From the NCBI GenBank assembly GCA_012719855.1, contig JAAXZN010000010.1, positions 1 to 64,000 of the forward strand: 64,000 nt of DNA, read 5' to 3'. The DNA is from Serratia liquefaciens. Lineage in GTDB: Bacteria; Pseudomonadota; Gammaproteobacteria; Enterobacterales; Enterobacteriaceae. The notes beneath the pieces are model-generated. The model was not told where the DNA came from, did not search any database, and worked only from the letters and a program-made list of their open reading frames with translations. Shown piece after piece: positions 1 to 9,736 of this stretch (position 1 is its first letter; each line of letters opens with the position of its first letter). A program made the translations under genes and the position numbers.

Positions 1-1
1 C

Positions 2-73
2 AGGCGTTATGTGAGGTATCAGGATAAGAAGGACCAAGAATACGAACAGCAAATGGAGTTGTTACAGGATTAA
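2..73 (+). CDS. C-terminal end of an unidentified gene (truncated by window edge)
   Basis: An open frame enters from the left edge and stops at TAA 71-73. Its 23 visible residues are highly charged, ending in QQMELLQD. A hairpin with a T-rich tail follows at 112-140, which suits a real gene end converging on aroP. In E. coli ampE lies at this position, but I do not recognise this tail as AmpE and assign no function. Too little is visible to be confident that it is coding. Confidence 0.3.
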   Translation, partial: RRYVRYQDKKDQEYEQQMELLQD

Positions 74-82
74 AACGGACAA

Positions 83-101
83 GGCTCCCTTCTAGGGAGC
101 C
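83..101 (-). terminator. Hairpin downstream of aroP
   Basis: A perfect inverted repeat (GGCTCCCT / AGGGAGCC) lies 50 bp past the aroP stop. Read on the minus strand it is followed by TTGTCCGTTTT, so it is a plausible intrinsic terminator for aroP. Confidence 0.5.
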
Positions 102-111
102 CCATGTAAAG

Positions 112-140
112 CCACCTCTTCAAGAGGTGGATTTTTACTT
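112..140 (+). terminator. Intrinsic terminator of the upstream partial gene
   Basis: CCACCTCTT / AAGAGGTGG forms a stem, followed on the plus strand by ATTTTTACTTTT. It serves the gene entering from the left and converges on aroP. Confidence 0.6.
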
Positions 141-150
141 TTGACGTGAA

Positions 151-1530
151 CTAGCTGCGGCTGGTTGCGCTCATTGCACGTTGGCTGCGTTGCTTGACGA
201 TATAGCCAATGGCCAAAATGGCCACCCAGACCGGGATCAGCAACACCGAGATTTGAATGCCCGGCGTCAGGTACATGATCACCAGGATACCGGCCATAAA
301 CACCAGGCACAGGTAGTTGCTGAACGGATACCAGAAGGCTTTGAACTTCGGCTCTACGCCTTCGCGGTTCTTGGCGGCGCGGAACTTCAGGTGTGCCAGG
401 CTGATCATCGCCCAGTTGATCACCAGTGCAGAGACCACCAGCGCCATCAGCAGTTCGAATGCGCGACCGGGGATCAGGTAGTTAATCAGCACGCAGAACG
501 CCGTGGCCGTGGCGGAGACGGCGATGGCAATGACAGGTACGCCGCGGCCATCGACCTTCAGCAGGCTCTTCGGACCGTTGCCTTGTTTCGCCAAGCCGTA
601 CAGCATGCGGCTGTTGCAGTAAACGCAGCTGTTGTACACCGACAGTGCGGCGGTCAACACCACGACGTTCAGCACCGTTGCTACCAGGTTGCTGTTCAGC
701 GCGTGGAAGATCAGCACGAACGGGCTGCCACCTTCCACCACTTTGCCCCAAGGGTACAGCGACAGCAAAATGGTCAGAGAGCCAATATAGAACAGCAGGA
801 TACGGTAGATTACCTGGTTAGTGGCTTTAGGGATGCTTTTCTGCGGGTTGTCGGCCTCTGCGGCGGTAATGCCCACCAGCTCGAGCCCACCGAACGAGAA
901 CATGATCACCGCCATCGCCATCACCAGCCCCATGATGCCGTTCGGGAAGAACCCGCCCTGTGCCCACAGGTTGGTCACGGTCGCTTCCGGGCCGCCCATG
1001 CCGCTGAACAGTAGGTAGGCACCGAACACGATCATGCCGATAATCGCCACGACTTTGATGATGGCGAACCAGAATTCCATCTCGCCGTAGACCTTCACAT
1101 TCGCCAGGTTGATGGCGTTGATGGCCAGGAAGAACACCGCCGCCGATACCCAGGTCGGGATCTCCGGCCACCAGTACTGCACATAGATACCGACCGCGGT
1201 CAGTTCCGCCATCGCCACCAGCACGTACAGCACCCAGTAGTTCCAGCCGGACGCAAAACCGGCGAAATTGCCCCAGTACTTATAGGCGAAGTGGCTAAAG
1301 GAGCCGGCAACCGGCTCTTCCACTACCATTTCACCCAGTTGGCGCATGATCAGAAATGCGATAAAGCCGCCAATGGCATAGCCGAGAATGACCGAAGGAC
1401 CGGCCATTTTTATTGTTTGCGCGATCCCGAGAAATAGCCCGGTACCGATAGCGCCCCCTAGAGCAATGAGCTGAATATGGCGGTTTTTCAGGCCGCGCTT
1501 CAGCTGGTCGCCATGCTGTTGACCATCCAT
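151..1530 (-). CDS. aroP: Aromatic amino acid permease AroP
   Basis: Inner-membrane proton symporter for Phe, Tyr and Trp, of the APC superfamily amino-acid permease family. The product is about 459 residues against 457 in E. coli and begins DGQQHGDQLKRGLKNRHIQ, almost identical to the E. coli N-terminus. The GAIGTGLFLG motif of TM1 is present, and hydrophobic stretches fit 12 membrane helices. I chose ATG at 1530; an in-frame TTG lies just upstream at 1533 and E. coli AroP begins Met-Met, so 1533 is possible. Two TyrR-box-like sequences lie just upstream. It is transcribed divergently from pdhR. Confidence 0.96.
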   Translation of the reverse strand: MDGQQHGDQLKRGLKNRHIQLIALGGAIGTGLFLGIAQTIKMAGPSVILGYAIGGFIAFLIMRQLGEMVVEEPVAGSFSHFAYKYWGNFAGFASGWNYWVLYVLVAMAELTAVGIYVQYWWPEIPTWVSAAVFFLAINAINLANVKVYGEMEFWFAIIKVVAIIGMIVFGAYLLFSGMGGPEATVTNLWAQGGFFPNGIMGLVMAMAVIMFSFGGLELVGITAAEADNPQKSIPKATNQVIYRILLFYIGSLTILLSLYPWGKVVEGGSPFVLIFHALNSNLVATVLNVVVLTAALSVYNSCVYCNSRMLYGLAKQGNGPKSLLKVDGRGVPVIAIAVSATATAFCVLINYLIPGRAFELLMALVVSALVINWAMISLAHLKFRAAKNREGVEPKFKAFWYPFSNYLCLVFMAGILVIMYLTPGIQISVLLIPVWVAILAIGYIVKQRSQRAMSATSRS

Positions 1531-1533
1531 CAA

Positions 1534-2068
1534 TGAAACCCTCTGTCGTTGCAGAATTACTCACATGCTGTAAAGCAGTGGTTACGATGTGTGTTTTGTT
1601 TTATTTACGGCGTTATATCTATTAATTCCACGGAGCCGCTACCGTTTGGCAAAGAATAATGTTATGCGCGTCAGTTTGCACCTGCTTTATAGGGTGAGTG
1701 ATTAAGATTTCAGCAGTTTAGGAAACAAAATGCGGGTTGTGTGACGGCAAGGGGGATTCAGTGCATGAAATAAGCAATAAATCACATAATGCGCAAAAAT
1801 AATTTGGCGCTGGTCGCTTTGCGATGGCGAAATATTAACCGGTCAGGCGCACTTTATGCGCTGCAAATAGCTATTCGTTAAAGCTTAATAAACATGCAAT
1901 AAAATGCCGTCTTTGATGCTTCAGTCTGCCTGACGGGAGGTTTCGCAAAAGTTAAATCAAAAACCTACCTCGTAAATGGTATTACCAAGCACGCGTTAGC
2001 GGTTTGCAGCAGGTCTGGTATTGGGGTGTTAAAATGTGCGGGTAACCTGATTTCGATCAAGGCCCATA
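1534..2068. other. aroP-pdhR divergent intergenic region
   Basis: There is no convincing gene in this stretch. It holds the aroP leader with TyrR boxes, an AT-rich middle, and a PdhR-like palindrome TGGTATTACCA at 1977-1987 (consensus core TGGTnnnACCA), about 130 bp upstream of the canonical pdhR operator. That second site could tie aroP or a distal promoter to PdhR. I see no other structure. Confidence 0.5.
1569..1609 (-). promoter_or_regulatory. Two TyrR boxes upstream of aroP
   Basis: TyrR recognises TGTAAA-N6-TTTACA, with G and C 14 bp apart essential. Box 1 is TGTAAA-N6-GTTACG (1569-1586) and box 2 is TGTTTT-N6-TTTACG (1592-1609). Both keep the essential G-N14-C. They are 23 bp apart start to start, 39 and 62 bp before the aroP start codon. 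In E. coli aroP is repressed by TyrR through paired boxes, so the same control is inferred here. Confidence 0.6.
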
Positions 2069-2130
2069 TGGACAGGAGGTGAATACTTTGTTACTTTACC
2101 GTCACGTTTTTGAAATTGGTATTACCAATT
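2069..2130 (+). promoter_or_regulatory. pdhR promoter with PdhR operator
   Basis: The -35 TGGACA (2069-2074), a 17-bp spacer and -10 TACTTT (2092-2097) predict a start near 2104. The 17-bp palindrome AATTGGTATTACCAATT at 2114-2130 is a textbook PdhR box at about +11 to +27, where E. coli PdhR binds to block pdhR-aceEF-lpd transcription until pyruvate releases it. Confidence 0.8.
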
Positions 2131-2163
2131 GACTCCGCGCCATTCGCAGAGAAGAATTCACCC

Positions 2164-2928
2164 ATGGCCTACAGCAAAATCCGCCAACCCAAGTTGTCAG
2201 ATGTTATCGAGCAGCAGCTCGAACACTTGATCCTCGAGGGAACACTGCGTCCAGGCGAAAAACTGCCACCGGAGCGCGAACTGGCGAAACAATTTGATGT
2301 TTCCCGTCCTTCTCTGAGAGAGGCCATCCAGCGCCTGGAAGCCAAAGGGCTGCTCCTGCGCCGTCAGGGCGGTGGTACCTTTGTGCAAACTAATCTGTGG
2401 CAGAGCTTCAGCGATCCCCTGGCTGAACTGTTGGCCGACCACCCTGAATCACAATTCGATCTGTTGGAAACCCGTCATGCCCTCGAAGGCATCGCTGCCT
2501 ATTACGCGGCGTTGCGCGGCACCGACGAAGATCTGGCGCGCATCCGCGACTGCCATATTGTGATCCAGCAGGCCCAGGAAAGCGGCGATCTCGACGCCGA
2601 AGCCGACGCGGTCATGCAGTACCAAATCGCCGTGACCGAAGCTGCCCACAACGTTGTGTTACTTCACCTGCTACGCTGCATGGGGCCGATGCTGGAACAG
2701 AACGTACGTCAGAACTTTGAATTGCTCTACTCGCGCCGTGAGATGTTGGCAAAGGTGAGCAGCCACCGCGCCGGAATTTTTGAGGCGATTGTGGCACGCG
2801 AGCCGGAAAAGGCCCGTGAAGCCTCGCACCGCCATTTGGCGTTTATCGAGGAAATCTTGCTGGATCTCGGTCGGGAGCATACTCGGCGCGAGAGATCGCT
2901 ACGGCGTCTCCAGCAACGCAAGGATTAA
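2164..2928 (+). CDS. pdhR: Pyruvate-sensing transcriptional repressor PdhR
   Basis: GntR/FadR-family repressor of the pyruvate dehydrogenase operon; pyruvate is the inducer in E. coli. The 254-residue product equals E. coli PdhR in length when started at [19 protein letters not shown] longer frame from 2110 would start upstream of its own operator and is rejected. The N-terminal winged helix (about residues 10-75) contains the GntR signature [20 protein letters not shown]; the rest is the FCD ligand-binding domain. It is the first gene of pdhR-aceE-aceF-lpd and autoregulated through the operator at 2114-2130. Confidence 0.97.
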   Translation: MAYSKIRQPKLSDVIEQQLEHLILEGTLRPGEKLPPERELAKQFDVSRPSLREAIQRLEAKGLLLRRQGGGTFVQTNLWQSFSDPLAELLADHPESQFDLLETRHALEGIAAYYAALRGTDEDLARIRDCHIVIQQAQESGDLDAEADAVMQYQIAVTEAAHNVVLLHLLRCMGPMLEQNVRQNFELLYSRREMLAKVSSHRAGIFEAIVAREPEKAREASHRHLAFIEEILLDLGREHTRRERSLRRLQQRKD

Positions 2929-3013
2929 GAGCGTTCTCTTCAGGGCACACCAGCCTGCGGAGCTTTCGTTCGAAGTGCTTAGTTAAGCATTTAAGCGGCA
3001 ACTAAACTGATGG

Positions 3014-3056
3014 GCCTGTCTTCGTGTGTTTTGCCTCAGAACACAGGAAGACAGGC
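3014..3056 (+). other. Stem-loop between pdhR and aceE
   Basis: GCCTGTCTTC (3014-3023) pairs perfectly with GAAGACAGGC (3047-3056), with an inner GTGTT/AACAC extension. No T-run follows, so it is not a terminator. It more likely sets mRNA processing or stability between the weakly translated regulator and the highly expressed aceE. Confidence 0.55.
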
Positions 3057-3093
3057 TCCAAAACAAACCATTAGACAGATAAGGAATACCACC

Positions 3094-5757
3094 ATGTCAG
3101 AACGTTTAAACAATGACGTGGATCCGATCGAAACCCGCGACTGGCTGCAGGCGATCGAATCGGTCATCCGTGAAGAGGGTGTTGAGCGAGCTCAGTTTCT
3201 GATTGATCAGGTATTGGGTGAAGCCCGTAAAGGCGGTGTTAGCGTTGCAGCCGGTGCTGCGGCTCACAACTACGTCAACACCATCGCGGTGGAAGACGAG
3301 CCTGCTTACCCTGGTAACCTGGATCTTGAGCGTCGTATTCGCAGCGCTATCCGCTGGAACGCGGTAATGACCGTGCTGCGCGCTTCCAAGAAAGATCTGG
3401 ACCTGGGCGGCCACATGGCTTCCTTCCAATCTTCCGCGACCTTCTATGAAGTCTGCTTCAACCACTTCTTCCGTGCACGCAACGAGCAAGACGGCGGCGA
3501 CCTGGTTTACTTCCAGGGCCACATCTCTCCGGGCGTTTACGCACGTGCCTTCCTTGAAGGCCGCTTGACCGAAGACCAGATGAACAACTTCCGTCAGGAA
3601 GTTCACGGTAAAGGCCTGTCTTCTTACCCGCATCCTAAACTGATGCCGGAATTCTGGCAGTTCCCGACCGTTTCCATGGGCCTGGGCCCAATCAGCGCCA
3701 TCTACCAGGCGAAGTTCCTGAAATACCTGGAACACCGTGGCCTGAAAAACACCTCTGCTCAGACCGTTTACGCCTTCCTGGGCGACGGCGAGATGGATGA
3801 GCCGGAATCCAAAGGTGCGATCACCATCGCTACCCGTGAGAAGCTGGACAACCTGGTGTTCGTCATCAACTGTAACCTGCAACGTCTGGACGGCCCGGTC
3901 ACCGGTAACGGCAAGATCATCAATGAACTGGAAGGTATCTTCTCCGGCGCAGGCTGGCAGGTACTGAAAGTGATTTGGGGCGGTCGTTGGGACGAACTGC
4001 TGCGTAAAGACACCAGCGGCAAGCTGATCCAGCTGATGAACGAAACCCTGGACGGCGACTACCAGACCTTCAAATCCAAAGACGGCGCTTACGTACGTGA
4101 GCACTTCTTCGGCCGCTTCCCGGAAACCGCCGCTCTGGTCAAAGACATGACCGACGACGAAATCTGGGCGCTGAACCGCGGCGGTCACGATCCGAAGAAA
4201 GTCTTCGCTGCACTGAAAAAAGCGCAGGACACCCAAGGCAAACCAACCGTTATCCTGGCCCATACCATTAAAGGTTACGGCATGGGTGAAACCGCGGAAG
4301 GTAAAAACATCGCTCACCAGGTGAAGAAAATGAACATGGAAGGGGTTCACCACTTCCGCGATCGTTTCAATGTGCCGGTTGCCGATGCTGACATCGAAAA
4401 ACTGCCGTACATCACCTTCGAGAAAGACTCTGAAGAGTACAAATACCTGCACGAACGCCGTCAGGCGCTGAAAGGTTATGTACCTACCCGTCTGCCAGCC
4501 TTCACCCAGAAGCTGGAAATGCCGGCTCTGGAAGACTTCAGCTCGCTGCTGGAAGAGCAGAACAAAGAAATTTCCACCACCATCGCCTTCGTGCGTGCCC
4601 TGAACGTGATGCTGAAGAACAAGTCGATCAAAGATCGCCTGGTTCCAATCATCGCCGACGAAGCGCGTACCTTCGGTATGGAAGGTCTGTTCCGTCAGAT
4701 CGGTATCTACAGCCCGAACGGTCAGCAATATACTCCGCAAGACCGTGAGCAGGTTGCTTACTACAAAGAAGACGAAAAAGGTCAGATCCTGCAGGAAGGC
4801 ATCAACGAACTGGGCGCAGCATCTTCATGGCTGGCCGCAGCGACTTCCTACAGCACCAACGATCTGCCGATGATTCCGTTCTACATCTACTACTCGATGT
4901 TCGGTTTCCAGCGTATCGGTGACCTGTGCTGGGCAGCAGGCGACCAACAGGCGCGCGGCTTCCTGATCGGCGGTACTTCAGGCCGTACCACCCTGAACGG
5001 TGAAGGTCTGCAGCACGAAGACGGCCACAGCCACATTCAGTCTCTGACTATCCCTAACTGTATCTCTTACGATCCAGCTTATGCATACGAAGTGGCAGTG
5101 ATCATGCACGACGGTCTGGTCCGCATGTACGGTGACGCGCAAGAAAACGTCTACTACTACATCACCACGCTGAACGAAAACTACCACATGCCGGCCATGC
5201 CGCAGGGCGCAGAAGAAGGTATCCGCAAAGGTATCTACAAGCTGGACACTCTGGCAGGCAGCAAAGGCAAGGTTCAGTTGCTGGGTTCAGGTTCTATCCT
5301 GCGTCACGTACGTGAAGCGGCGAAGATCCTGGCAGACGATTACGGCGTGGGTTCTGACATCTACAGCGTGACTTCCTTCACTGAACTGGCGCGTGATGGC
5401 CAGGACTGCGAACGTTGGAACATGCTGCACCCAACCGAAACCCCACGTGTGCCGTACATCGCTCAGGTGATGAACGATGCGCCGGCGGTGGCGTCTACCG
5501 ACTACATGAAGCTGTTTGCAGAACAGGTTCGTACTTACGTTCCAGCCAGCGACTATCGCGTACTGGGTACTGACGGCTTCGGTCGTTCAGACAGCCGCGA
5601 AAACCTGCGCCACCACTTTGAAGTTGACGCTTCTTACGTTGTGGTTGCTGCACTGGGTGAACTGGCTAAACGCGGTGAAATCGAAGCTTCTGTGGTAGCT
5701 GATGCGATTAAGAAATTCGACATCAACCCAGAAAAAGTTAACCCGCGTCTGGCATAA
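3094..5757 (+). CDS. aceE: Pyruvate dehydrogenase E1 component
   Basis: Thiamine-diphosphate-dependent E1 of the pyruvate dehydrogenase complex. It decarboxylates pyruvate and reductively acetylates the lipoyl group of AceF in the cytoplasm. The 887-residue product matches E. coli exactly in length with the start [17 protein letters not shown]; upstream in-frame codons back to 3010 lie in the intercistronic hairpin region and are not used. The TPP motif appears as [12 protein letters not shown]...NLVFVINCN around residues 228-262. Codon use is strongly biased, as expected for a very highly expressed gene. aceF follows after 14 bp. Confidence 0.98.
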   Translation: MSERLNNDVDPIETRDWLQAIESVIREEGVERAQFLIDQVLGEARKGGVSVAAGAAAHNYVNTIAVEDEPAYPGNLDLERRIRSAIRWNAVMTVLRASKKDLDLGGHMASFQSSATFYEVCFNHFFRARNEQDGGDLVYFQGHISPGVYARAFLEGRLTEDQMNNFRQEVHGKGLSSYPHPKLMPEFWQFPTVSMGLGPISAIYQAKFLKYLEHRGLKNTSAQTVYAFLGDGEMDEPESKGAITIATREKLDNLVFVINCNLQRLDGPVTGNGKIINELEGIFSGAGWQVLKVIWGGRWDELLRKDTSGKLIQLMNETLDGDYQTFKSKDGAYVREHFFGRFPETAALVKDMTDDEIWALNRGGHDPKKVFAALKKAQDTQGKPTVILAHTIKGYGMGETAEGKNIAHQVKKMNMEGVHHFRDRFNVPVADADIEKLPYITFEKDSEEYKYLHERRQALKGYVPTRLPAFTQKLEMPALEDFSSLLEEQNKEISTTIAFVRALNVMLKNKSIKDRLVPIIADEARTFGMEGLFRQIGIYSPNGQQYTPQDREQVAYYKEDEKGQILQEGINELGAASSWLAAATSYSTNDLPMIPFYIYYSMFGFQRIGDLCWAAGDQQARGFLIGGTSGRTTLNGEGLQHEDGHSHIQSLTIPNCISYDPAYAYEVAVIMHDGLVRMYGDAQENVYYYITTLNENYHMPAMPQGAEEGIRKGIYKLDTLAGSKGKVQLLGSGSILRHVREAAKILADDYGVGSDIYSVTSFTELARDGQDCERWNMLHPTETPRVPYIAQVMNDAPAVASTDYMKLFAEQVRTYVPASDYRVLGTDGFGRSDSRENLRHHFEVDASYVVVAALGELAKRGEIEASVVADAIKKFDINPEKVNPRLA

Positions 5758-5771
5758 GAGGTACAGAAGAA

Positions 5772-7670
5772 ATGTCTATCGAAATCAAAGTACCGGACAT
5801 CGGTGCAGACGAAGTGGAAATCACCGAGATCCTGGTGAAAGTGGGCGATAAAGTTGAAGCTGAACAATCGCTGATCACCGTTGAAGGTGACAAAGCTTCC
5901 ATGGAAGTCCCCTCCCCGCAGGCGGGTGTGGTGAAAGAGATCAAAGTTGCCGTCGGTGATAAAACCGAAACCGGCAAACTGCTGATGATCTTTGAAGCGG
6001 AAGGGGCGGCTCAGGCCGCACCGGCTGCCAAGGCTGAAGAAAAACCGGCTGCAGCACCTGCTGCTCCGGCGGCCGCGGCTGCCAAAGACGTTGCCGTACC
6101 GGACATCGGTGCCGACGAAGTGGAAGTGACCGAGATCCTGGTGAAAGTGGGCGACAAGGTGGAAGCCGAGCAGTCCCTGATCACCGTTGAAGGCGACAAG
6201 GCTTCCATGGAAGTCCCTGCACCGTTCGCAGGCACCGTGAAAGAGATCAAAATCGGCACCGGCGACAAAGTCACCACCGGCTCGCTGATCATGGTCTTCG
6301 AAGTGGCCGGCGCAGCTTCTGCTGCCGCTCCGGCTGCGGCTGAAACGCCTGCTGCTCCAGCGGCACCGGCTGCCTCTGCGGCCAAAGAGGTTGCCGTACC
6401 GGATATCGGTGGCGACGAAGTAGAAGTGACCGAAGTGATGGTAAAAGTGGGCGACAAAGTTGCCGCTGAGCAGTCACTGATCACCGTTGAAGGTGACAAG
6501 GCTTCTATGGAAGTGCCGGCACCGTTCGCGGGTACCGTGAAAGAAATCAAAATCAGCGCCGGCGACAAAGTGAAAACCGGTTCCCTGATCATGGTGTTCG
6601 AAGTTGAAGGCGCAGCACCAGCGGCAGCCCCTGCTCAAAAAGCAGAAGCTGCACCGGCTCCGGCTGCCAGTGCGGCTCCGGCTGCCAGTGCGGCACCAGC
6701 CAAACAGGCTGCTCCTGCTGCCAAAGGCGAGTTCGCTGAGAACGACGCTTATGTGCATGCTACCCCGGTCATCCGCCGTCTGGCGCGTGAGTTCGGCGTA
6801 AACCTGGCGAAAGTGAAAGGCACCGGTCGTAAAGGCCGCATCCTGCGCGAAGACGTTCAGACTTACGTGAAAGACGCGGTCAAACGTGCAGAAGCGGCTC
6901 CGGCTGCTGCTGCCGGCGGCGGTCTGCCAGGCATGCTGCCATGGCCGAAAGTGGACTTCAGCAAGTTCGGTGAGATCGAAGAAGTTGAACTGGGCCGCAT
7001 CCAGAAAATCTCGGGTGCCAACCTGAGCCGTAACTGGGTGATGATCCCGCATGTGACTCACTTCGACAAAACCGACATCACCGATCTGGAAGCTTTCCGC
7101 AAGCAACAGAACGAAGAAGCGGCCAAGCGTAAGCTGGACGTGAAGTTCACCCCGGTGGTGTTCATCATGAAAGCCGTTGCAGCCGCTCTGGAGCAGATGC
7201 CGCGTTTCAACAGCTCTCTGTCCGAAGATGGCCAGAAGCTGACGCTGAAAAAGTACATCAACGTGGGTGTGGCGGTTGATACACCAAACGGCCTGGTGGT
7301 TCCGGTATTCAAAGATGTGAACAAGAAGAGCATCACCGAACTGTCCCGTGAGCTGATGGCTATCTCCAAAAAAGCGCGTGACGGTAAACTGACCGCCGGC
7401 GAAATGCAGGGTGGCTGTTTCACCATCTCTAGCCTGGGTGGTATCGGGACAACTCACTTCGCGCCGATTGTGAACGCGCCGGAAGTGGCTATTCTGGGTG
7501 TCTCCAAGTCTGCTATGGAGCCGGTCTGGAACGGTAAAGAGTTCGTGCCGCGCCTGATGATGCCAATGTCGCTCTCCTTCGACCACCGTGTTATCGATGG
7601 TGCAGATGGTGCGCGCTTTATTACCATCATCAACAACATGCTGGCTGATATCCGCCGTATGGTGATGTAA
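5772..7670 (+). CDS. aceF: Dihydrolipoamide acetyltransferase E2 (three lipoyl domains)
   Basis: Core E2 of the pyruvate dehydrogenase complex, transferring acetyl from lipoamide to CoA. The 632 residues show three tandem lipoyl domains, each with the lipoylated-lysine motif GDKASMEVP, separated by Ala/Pro-rich swinging linkers. A peripheral subunit-binding domain follows ([19 protein letters not shown], near residue 330), then the acetyltransferase domain with [13 protein letters not shown] near the C-terminus (catalytic His and Asp). The three lipoyl copies are highly similar at DNA level and so prone to recombination. It follows aceE by 14 bp and precedes a hairpin. Confidence 0.98.
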   Translation: MSIEIKVPDIGADEVEITEILVKVGDKVEAEQSLITVEGDKASMEVPSPQAGVVKEIKVAVGDKTETGKLLMIFEAEGAAQAAPAAKAEEKPAAAPAAPAAAAAKDVAVPDIGADEVEVTEILVKVGDKVEAEQSLITVEGDKASMEVPAPFAGTVKEIKIGTGDKVTTGSLIMVFEVAGAASAAAPAAAETPAAPAAPAASAAKEVAVPDIGGDEVEVTEVMVKVGDKVAAEQSLITVEGDKASMEVPAPFAGTVKEIKISAGDKVKTGSLIMVFEVEGAAPAAAPAQKAEAAPAPAASAAPAASAAPAKQAAPAAKGEFAENDAYVHATPVIRRLAREFGVNLAKVKGTGRKGRILREDVQTYVKDAVKRAEAAPAAAAGGGLPGMLPWPKVDFSKFGEIEEVELGRIQKISGANLSRNWVMIPHVTHFDKTDITDLEAFRKQQNEEAAKRKLDVKFTPVVFIMKAVAAALEQMPRFNSSLSEDGQKLTLKKYINVGVAVDTPNGLVVPVFKDVNKKSITELSRELMAISKKARDGKLTAGEMQGGCFTISSLGGIGTTHFAPIVNAPEVAILGVSKSAMEPVWNGKEFVPRLMMPMSLSFDHRVIDGADGARFITIINNMLADIRRMVM

Positions 7671-7676
7671 TGAAAA

Positions 7677-7700
7677 AAGGGCGCAGCATGCTGCGCCCTT
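7677..7700 (+). terminator. GC-rich hairpin between aceF and lpd
   Basis: A perfect palindrome, AAGGGCGCAGCATGCTGCGCCCTT, begins six bases past the aceF stop. It lacks a strong T-run, so it probably gives only partial termination or 3' end protection, letting some transcripts reach lpd. Close relatives occur at 13351, 17964 and 50498. Confidence 0.55.
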
Positions 7701-7776
7701 ATCACTTTTGTAGCAGTTTTGTCGGTTTTTGCACGACTCGACAAAATTGTTGAGACACGGGTCACTCGAACACGCT

Positions 7777-7804
7777 TTGCAGATTATTAACAATTCTGTA
7801 AACT
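7777..7804 (+). promoter_or_regulatory. Putative lpd promoter
   Basis: TTGCAG (7777-7782), a 16-bp spacer and TAAACT (7799-7804) would start transcription about 90 bases before lpd. E. coli lpd has its own promoter because E3 also serves 2-oxoglutarate dehydrogenase and the glycine cleavage system. The match is moderate. Confidence 0.4.
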
Positions 7805-7903
7805 GCTCGCGGTGTAAGCGTCCCGGTGGATGAAGGGCGTTATGAGATCGATTAGCAATAAAAATGACGTCTGACCCGCCGGACAATCAATTAAGAGGTC
7901 ATG

Positions 7904-9328
7904 ATGAGTACTGAAATTAAAACTCAGGTCGTGGTACTTGGGGCGGGCCCGGCAGGTTACTCTGCTGCCTTTCGTTGCGCTGACTTAGGTCTTGAAACCG
8001 TTCTGGTTGAACGTTATTCCACGCTGGGCGGTGTTTGCCTGAACGTGGGATGTATCCCTTCCAAAGCACTGCTGCACGTTGCCAAAGTGATCGAAGAAGC
8101 CAAAGCGCTGGCCGAGCACGGCATCGTTTTCGGCGAGCCGAAAACTGACATCGACAAAGTGCGCGTCTGGAAAGAAAAAGTCATCAATCAGCTGACCGGC
8201 GGTCTGGCTGGCATGGCTAAAGGCCGTAAAGTGAAAGTGGTTAACGGCCTGGGCAAGTTCACCGGCGCTAACACCCTGGTTGTTGAAGGCGAAAATGGTC
8301 CAACCACCATCAACTTCGACAATGCCATCATCGCTGCAGGTTCTCGTCCGATCCAACTGCCATTCATTCCTCATGAAGATCCACGCGTGTGGGACTCTAC
8401 CGATGCACTGGAACTGAAAACTGTCCCAGAGCGTCTGCTGGTGATGGGCGGCGGTATCATCGGCCTGGAAATGGGCACCGTATACCATGCGCTGGGTTCA
8501 CAGATCGACGTCGTCGAAATGTTTGACCAGGTGATCCCGGCGGCTGACAAAGACGTGGTGAAAGTCTTCACCAAGCGTATCAGCAAGCAGTTCAACCTGA
8601 TGCTGGAAACCAAAGTGACCGCGGTAGAAGCCAAAGAAGACGGCATCTATGTCACGATGGAAGGCAAAAAAGCCCCTGCAGAACCACAGCGTTATGACGC
8701 GGTGCTGGTTGCTATCGGCCGCGTACCTAACGGTAAGCTGCTGGAAGCGGGTAAAGCCGGCGTGGAAGTTGACGAGCGTGGTTTCATCAACGTCGACAAA
8801 CAGCTGCGCACCAACGTGCCGCACATCTTCGCTATCGGCGACATCGTCGGTCAACCGATGCTGGCGCACAAAGGCGTGCATGAAGGCCACGTTGCCGCTG
8901 AAGTTATCGCCGGCATGAAGCACTACTTCGATCCGAAAGTGATCCCATCGATCGCTTACACCGAGCCGGAAGTTGCCTGGGTGGGTCTGACCGAGAAAGA
9001 AGCGAAAGAAAAAGGCATCAGCTACGAAACTTCCACCTTCCCGTGGGCAGCTTCTGGCCGTGCTATCGCCTCCGACTGCGCAGACGGCATGACCAAACTG
9101 ATCTTCGACAAAGAAACTCACCGTATCATCGGTGGCGCGATTGTAGGCACCAACGGCGGCGAGCTGCTGGGTGAGATCGGTCTGGCTATCGAGATGGGTT
9201 GCGACGCAGAAGACATCGCGCTGACTATCCATGCTCACCCAACCCTGCACGAATCCGTAGGCTTGGCGGCAGAGATCTTTGAAGGCAGCATCACCGATCT
9301 GCCTAACCCGAAAGCTAAGAAGAAGTAA
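7904..9328 (+). CDS. lpd: Dihydrolipoamide dehydrogenase E3
   Basis: FAD flavoprotein that reoxidises dihydrolipoamide using NAD+ in the pyruvate and 2-oxoglutarate dehydrogenase complexes and glycine cleavage. 474 residues, the same as E. coli, starting MSTEIKTQVVVLGAGPAGYS. The second of two adjacent ATGs is chosen because it gives a normal 5-base spacing from AGAGG. The FAD motif GAGPAGYSAA, the redox-active disulphide GGVCLNVGCIPSK, the NAD motif GGGIIGLEMG and the C-terminal active-site HAHPTLHE are all present. Last gene of the pdh operon. Confidence 0.98.
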   Translation: MSTEIKTQVVVLGAGPAGYSAAFRCADLGLETVLVERYSTLGGVCLNVGCIPSKALLHVAKVIEEAKALAEHGIVFGEPKTDIDKVRVWKEKVINQLTGGLAGMAKGRKVKVVNGLGKFTGANTLVVEGENGPTTINFDNAIIAAGSRPIQLPFIPHEDPRVWDSTDALELKTVPERLLVMGGGIIGLEMGTVYHALGSQIDVVEMFDQVIPAADKDVVKVFTKRISKQFNLMLETKVTAVEAKEDGIYVTMEGKKAPAEPQRYDAVLVAIGRVPNGKLLEAGKAGVEVDERGFINVDKQLRTNVPHIFAIGDIVGQPMLAHKGVHEGHVAAEVIAGMKHYFDPKVIPSIAYTEPEVAWVGLTEKEAKEKGISYETSTFPWAASGRAIASDCADGMTKLIFDKETHRIIGGAIVGTNGGELLGEIGLAIEMGCDAEDIALTIHAHPTLHESVGLAAEIFEGSITDLPNPKAKKK

Positions 9329-9352
9329 TTCTGCTGGTTGAAAGGTGAATAA

Positions 9353-9380
9353 GCGGCTCCTGAAAAGGGGCCGTTTTTTT
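9353..9380 (+). terminator. Terminator of the pdh operon
   Basis: CGGCTCC / GGGGCCG stem (one G-T pair) followed by seven T residues, 24 bp past the lpd stop. A standard intrinsic terminator. Confidence 0.85.
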
Positions 9381-9395
9381 ATGCGTGGCATCCAG

Positions 9396-9420
9396 GTAAA
9401 AGGCCGCTCGATGAGCGGCC
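9396..9420 (-). terminator. Terminator of the small hydrophobic peptide gene
   Basis: A perfect stem, GGCCGCTC / GAGCGGCC (9402-9420), which on the minus strand is followed by TTTTACC. It begins 7 bp past the stop of the 40-codon gene at 9427-9549, which supports that gene being a separate transcription unit. Confidence 0.65.
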
Positions 9421-9426
9421 AGTAGC

Positions 9427-9549
9427 TTACTTGTTCTGGAATATCACGTTGAACGTGAGGCTGTTGCCGTTAACCGACCAACCGCCTTTGCTCACGCCAA
9501 ACGCCGACCCCAGTACAATGAGCAGGATAAATAGGGAACTCCCTTTCAT
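9427..9549 (-). CDS. Small hydrophobic peptide, candidate type I toxin
   Basis: A 40-codon gene starting MKGSSLFILLIVLGSAFGVS, followed by a polar tail ending FNVIFQNK. Residues 5-19 are one hydrophobic segment, suggesting a membrane peptide or a Sec signal. AAGGA lies 7 bases before the ATG and a hairpin terminator follows the stop, so it looks expressed. Its long leader contains a 20-base segment complementary, with one G-U pair, to the start of a divergent small RNA candidate (9772-9872). That layout is typical of zor/orz, shoB/ohsC, tisB/istR and timP/timR pairs. I do not recognise the peptide itself; toxicity is inferred. Confidence 0.6.
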   Translation of the reverse strand: MKGSSLFILLIVLGSAFGVSKGGWSVNGNSLTFNVIFQNK

Positions 9550-9612
9550 TGCGCGATCCTTGTGGAACCACGACCACCGCGACTTCACCGGAAAAATCCC
9601 GGCGGAACAAGC

Positions 9613-9632
9613 GCTTTGTGGCGCCTGTATCG
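9613..9632. repeat. 20-bp imperfect repeat: antisense target in the peptide mRNA leader
   Basis: GCTTTGTGGCGCCTGTATCG here recurs as GCTTTGTGGCGCTTGTATCG at 9772-9791, a single mismatch in 20. Because the peptide gene is read from the minus strand and the RNA candidate from the plus strand, the two transcripts would pair over all 20 bases, the mismatch becoming a G-U pair. The site lies 64-83 bases before the peptide start codon. Confidence 0.75.
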
Positions 9633-9736
9633 CAGTCGTTGTAGCACTGTTCTCAAGCCCGATGACCGACTGCTAAACCGGCAGAACAGACCCGGCTAAA
9701 TATTACGTTGAAATGAATTTCCAGACATTCTTTTTG

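Noticed and set aside
181-1014. Long plus-strand frame of 277 codons opposite aroP.
   Set aside because: Gln/His/Arg-rich composition typical of an antisense shadow of a GC-rich membrane-protein gene; aroP itself is unmistakable.
2074-2132. Perfect AGGAGGTGA followed at 8 bases by a TTG-started 14-codon frame before pdhR, looking like a leader peptide.
   Set aside because: The sequence lies inside the pdhR promoter (-35 at 2069, -10 at 2092, start near 2104), so it would not be transcribed from that promoter.
6474-7886. Minus-strand frame of 470 codons opposite aceF.
   Set aside because: Low-complexity antisense shadow caused by the codon bias of aceF; no motif or ribosome-binding site.
9431-9676. 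Plus-strand frame of 81 codons in the lpd-acnB gap.
   Set aside because: Composition is unlike a protein, there is no ribosome-binding site, and the minus-strand 40-codon peptide gene and its leader explain the region better.
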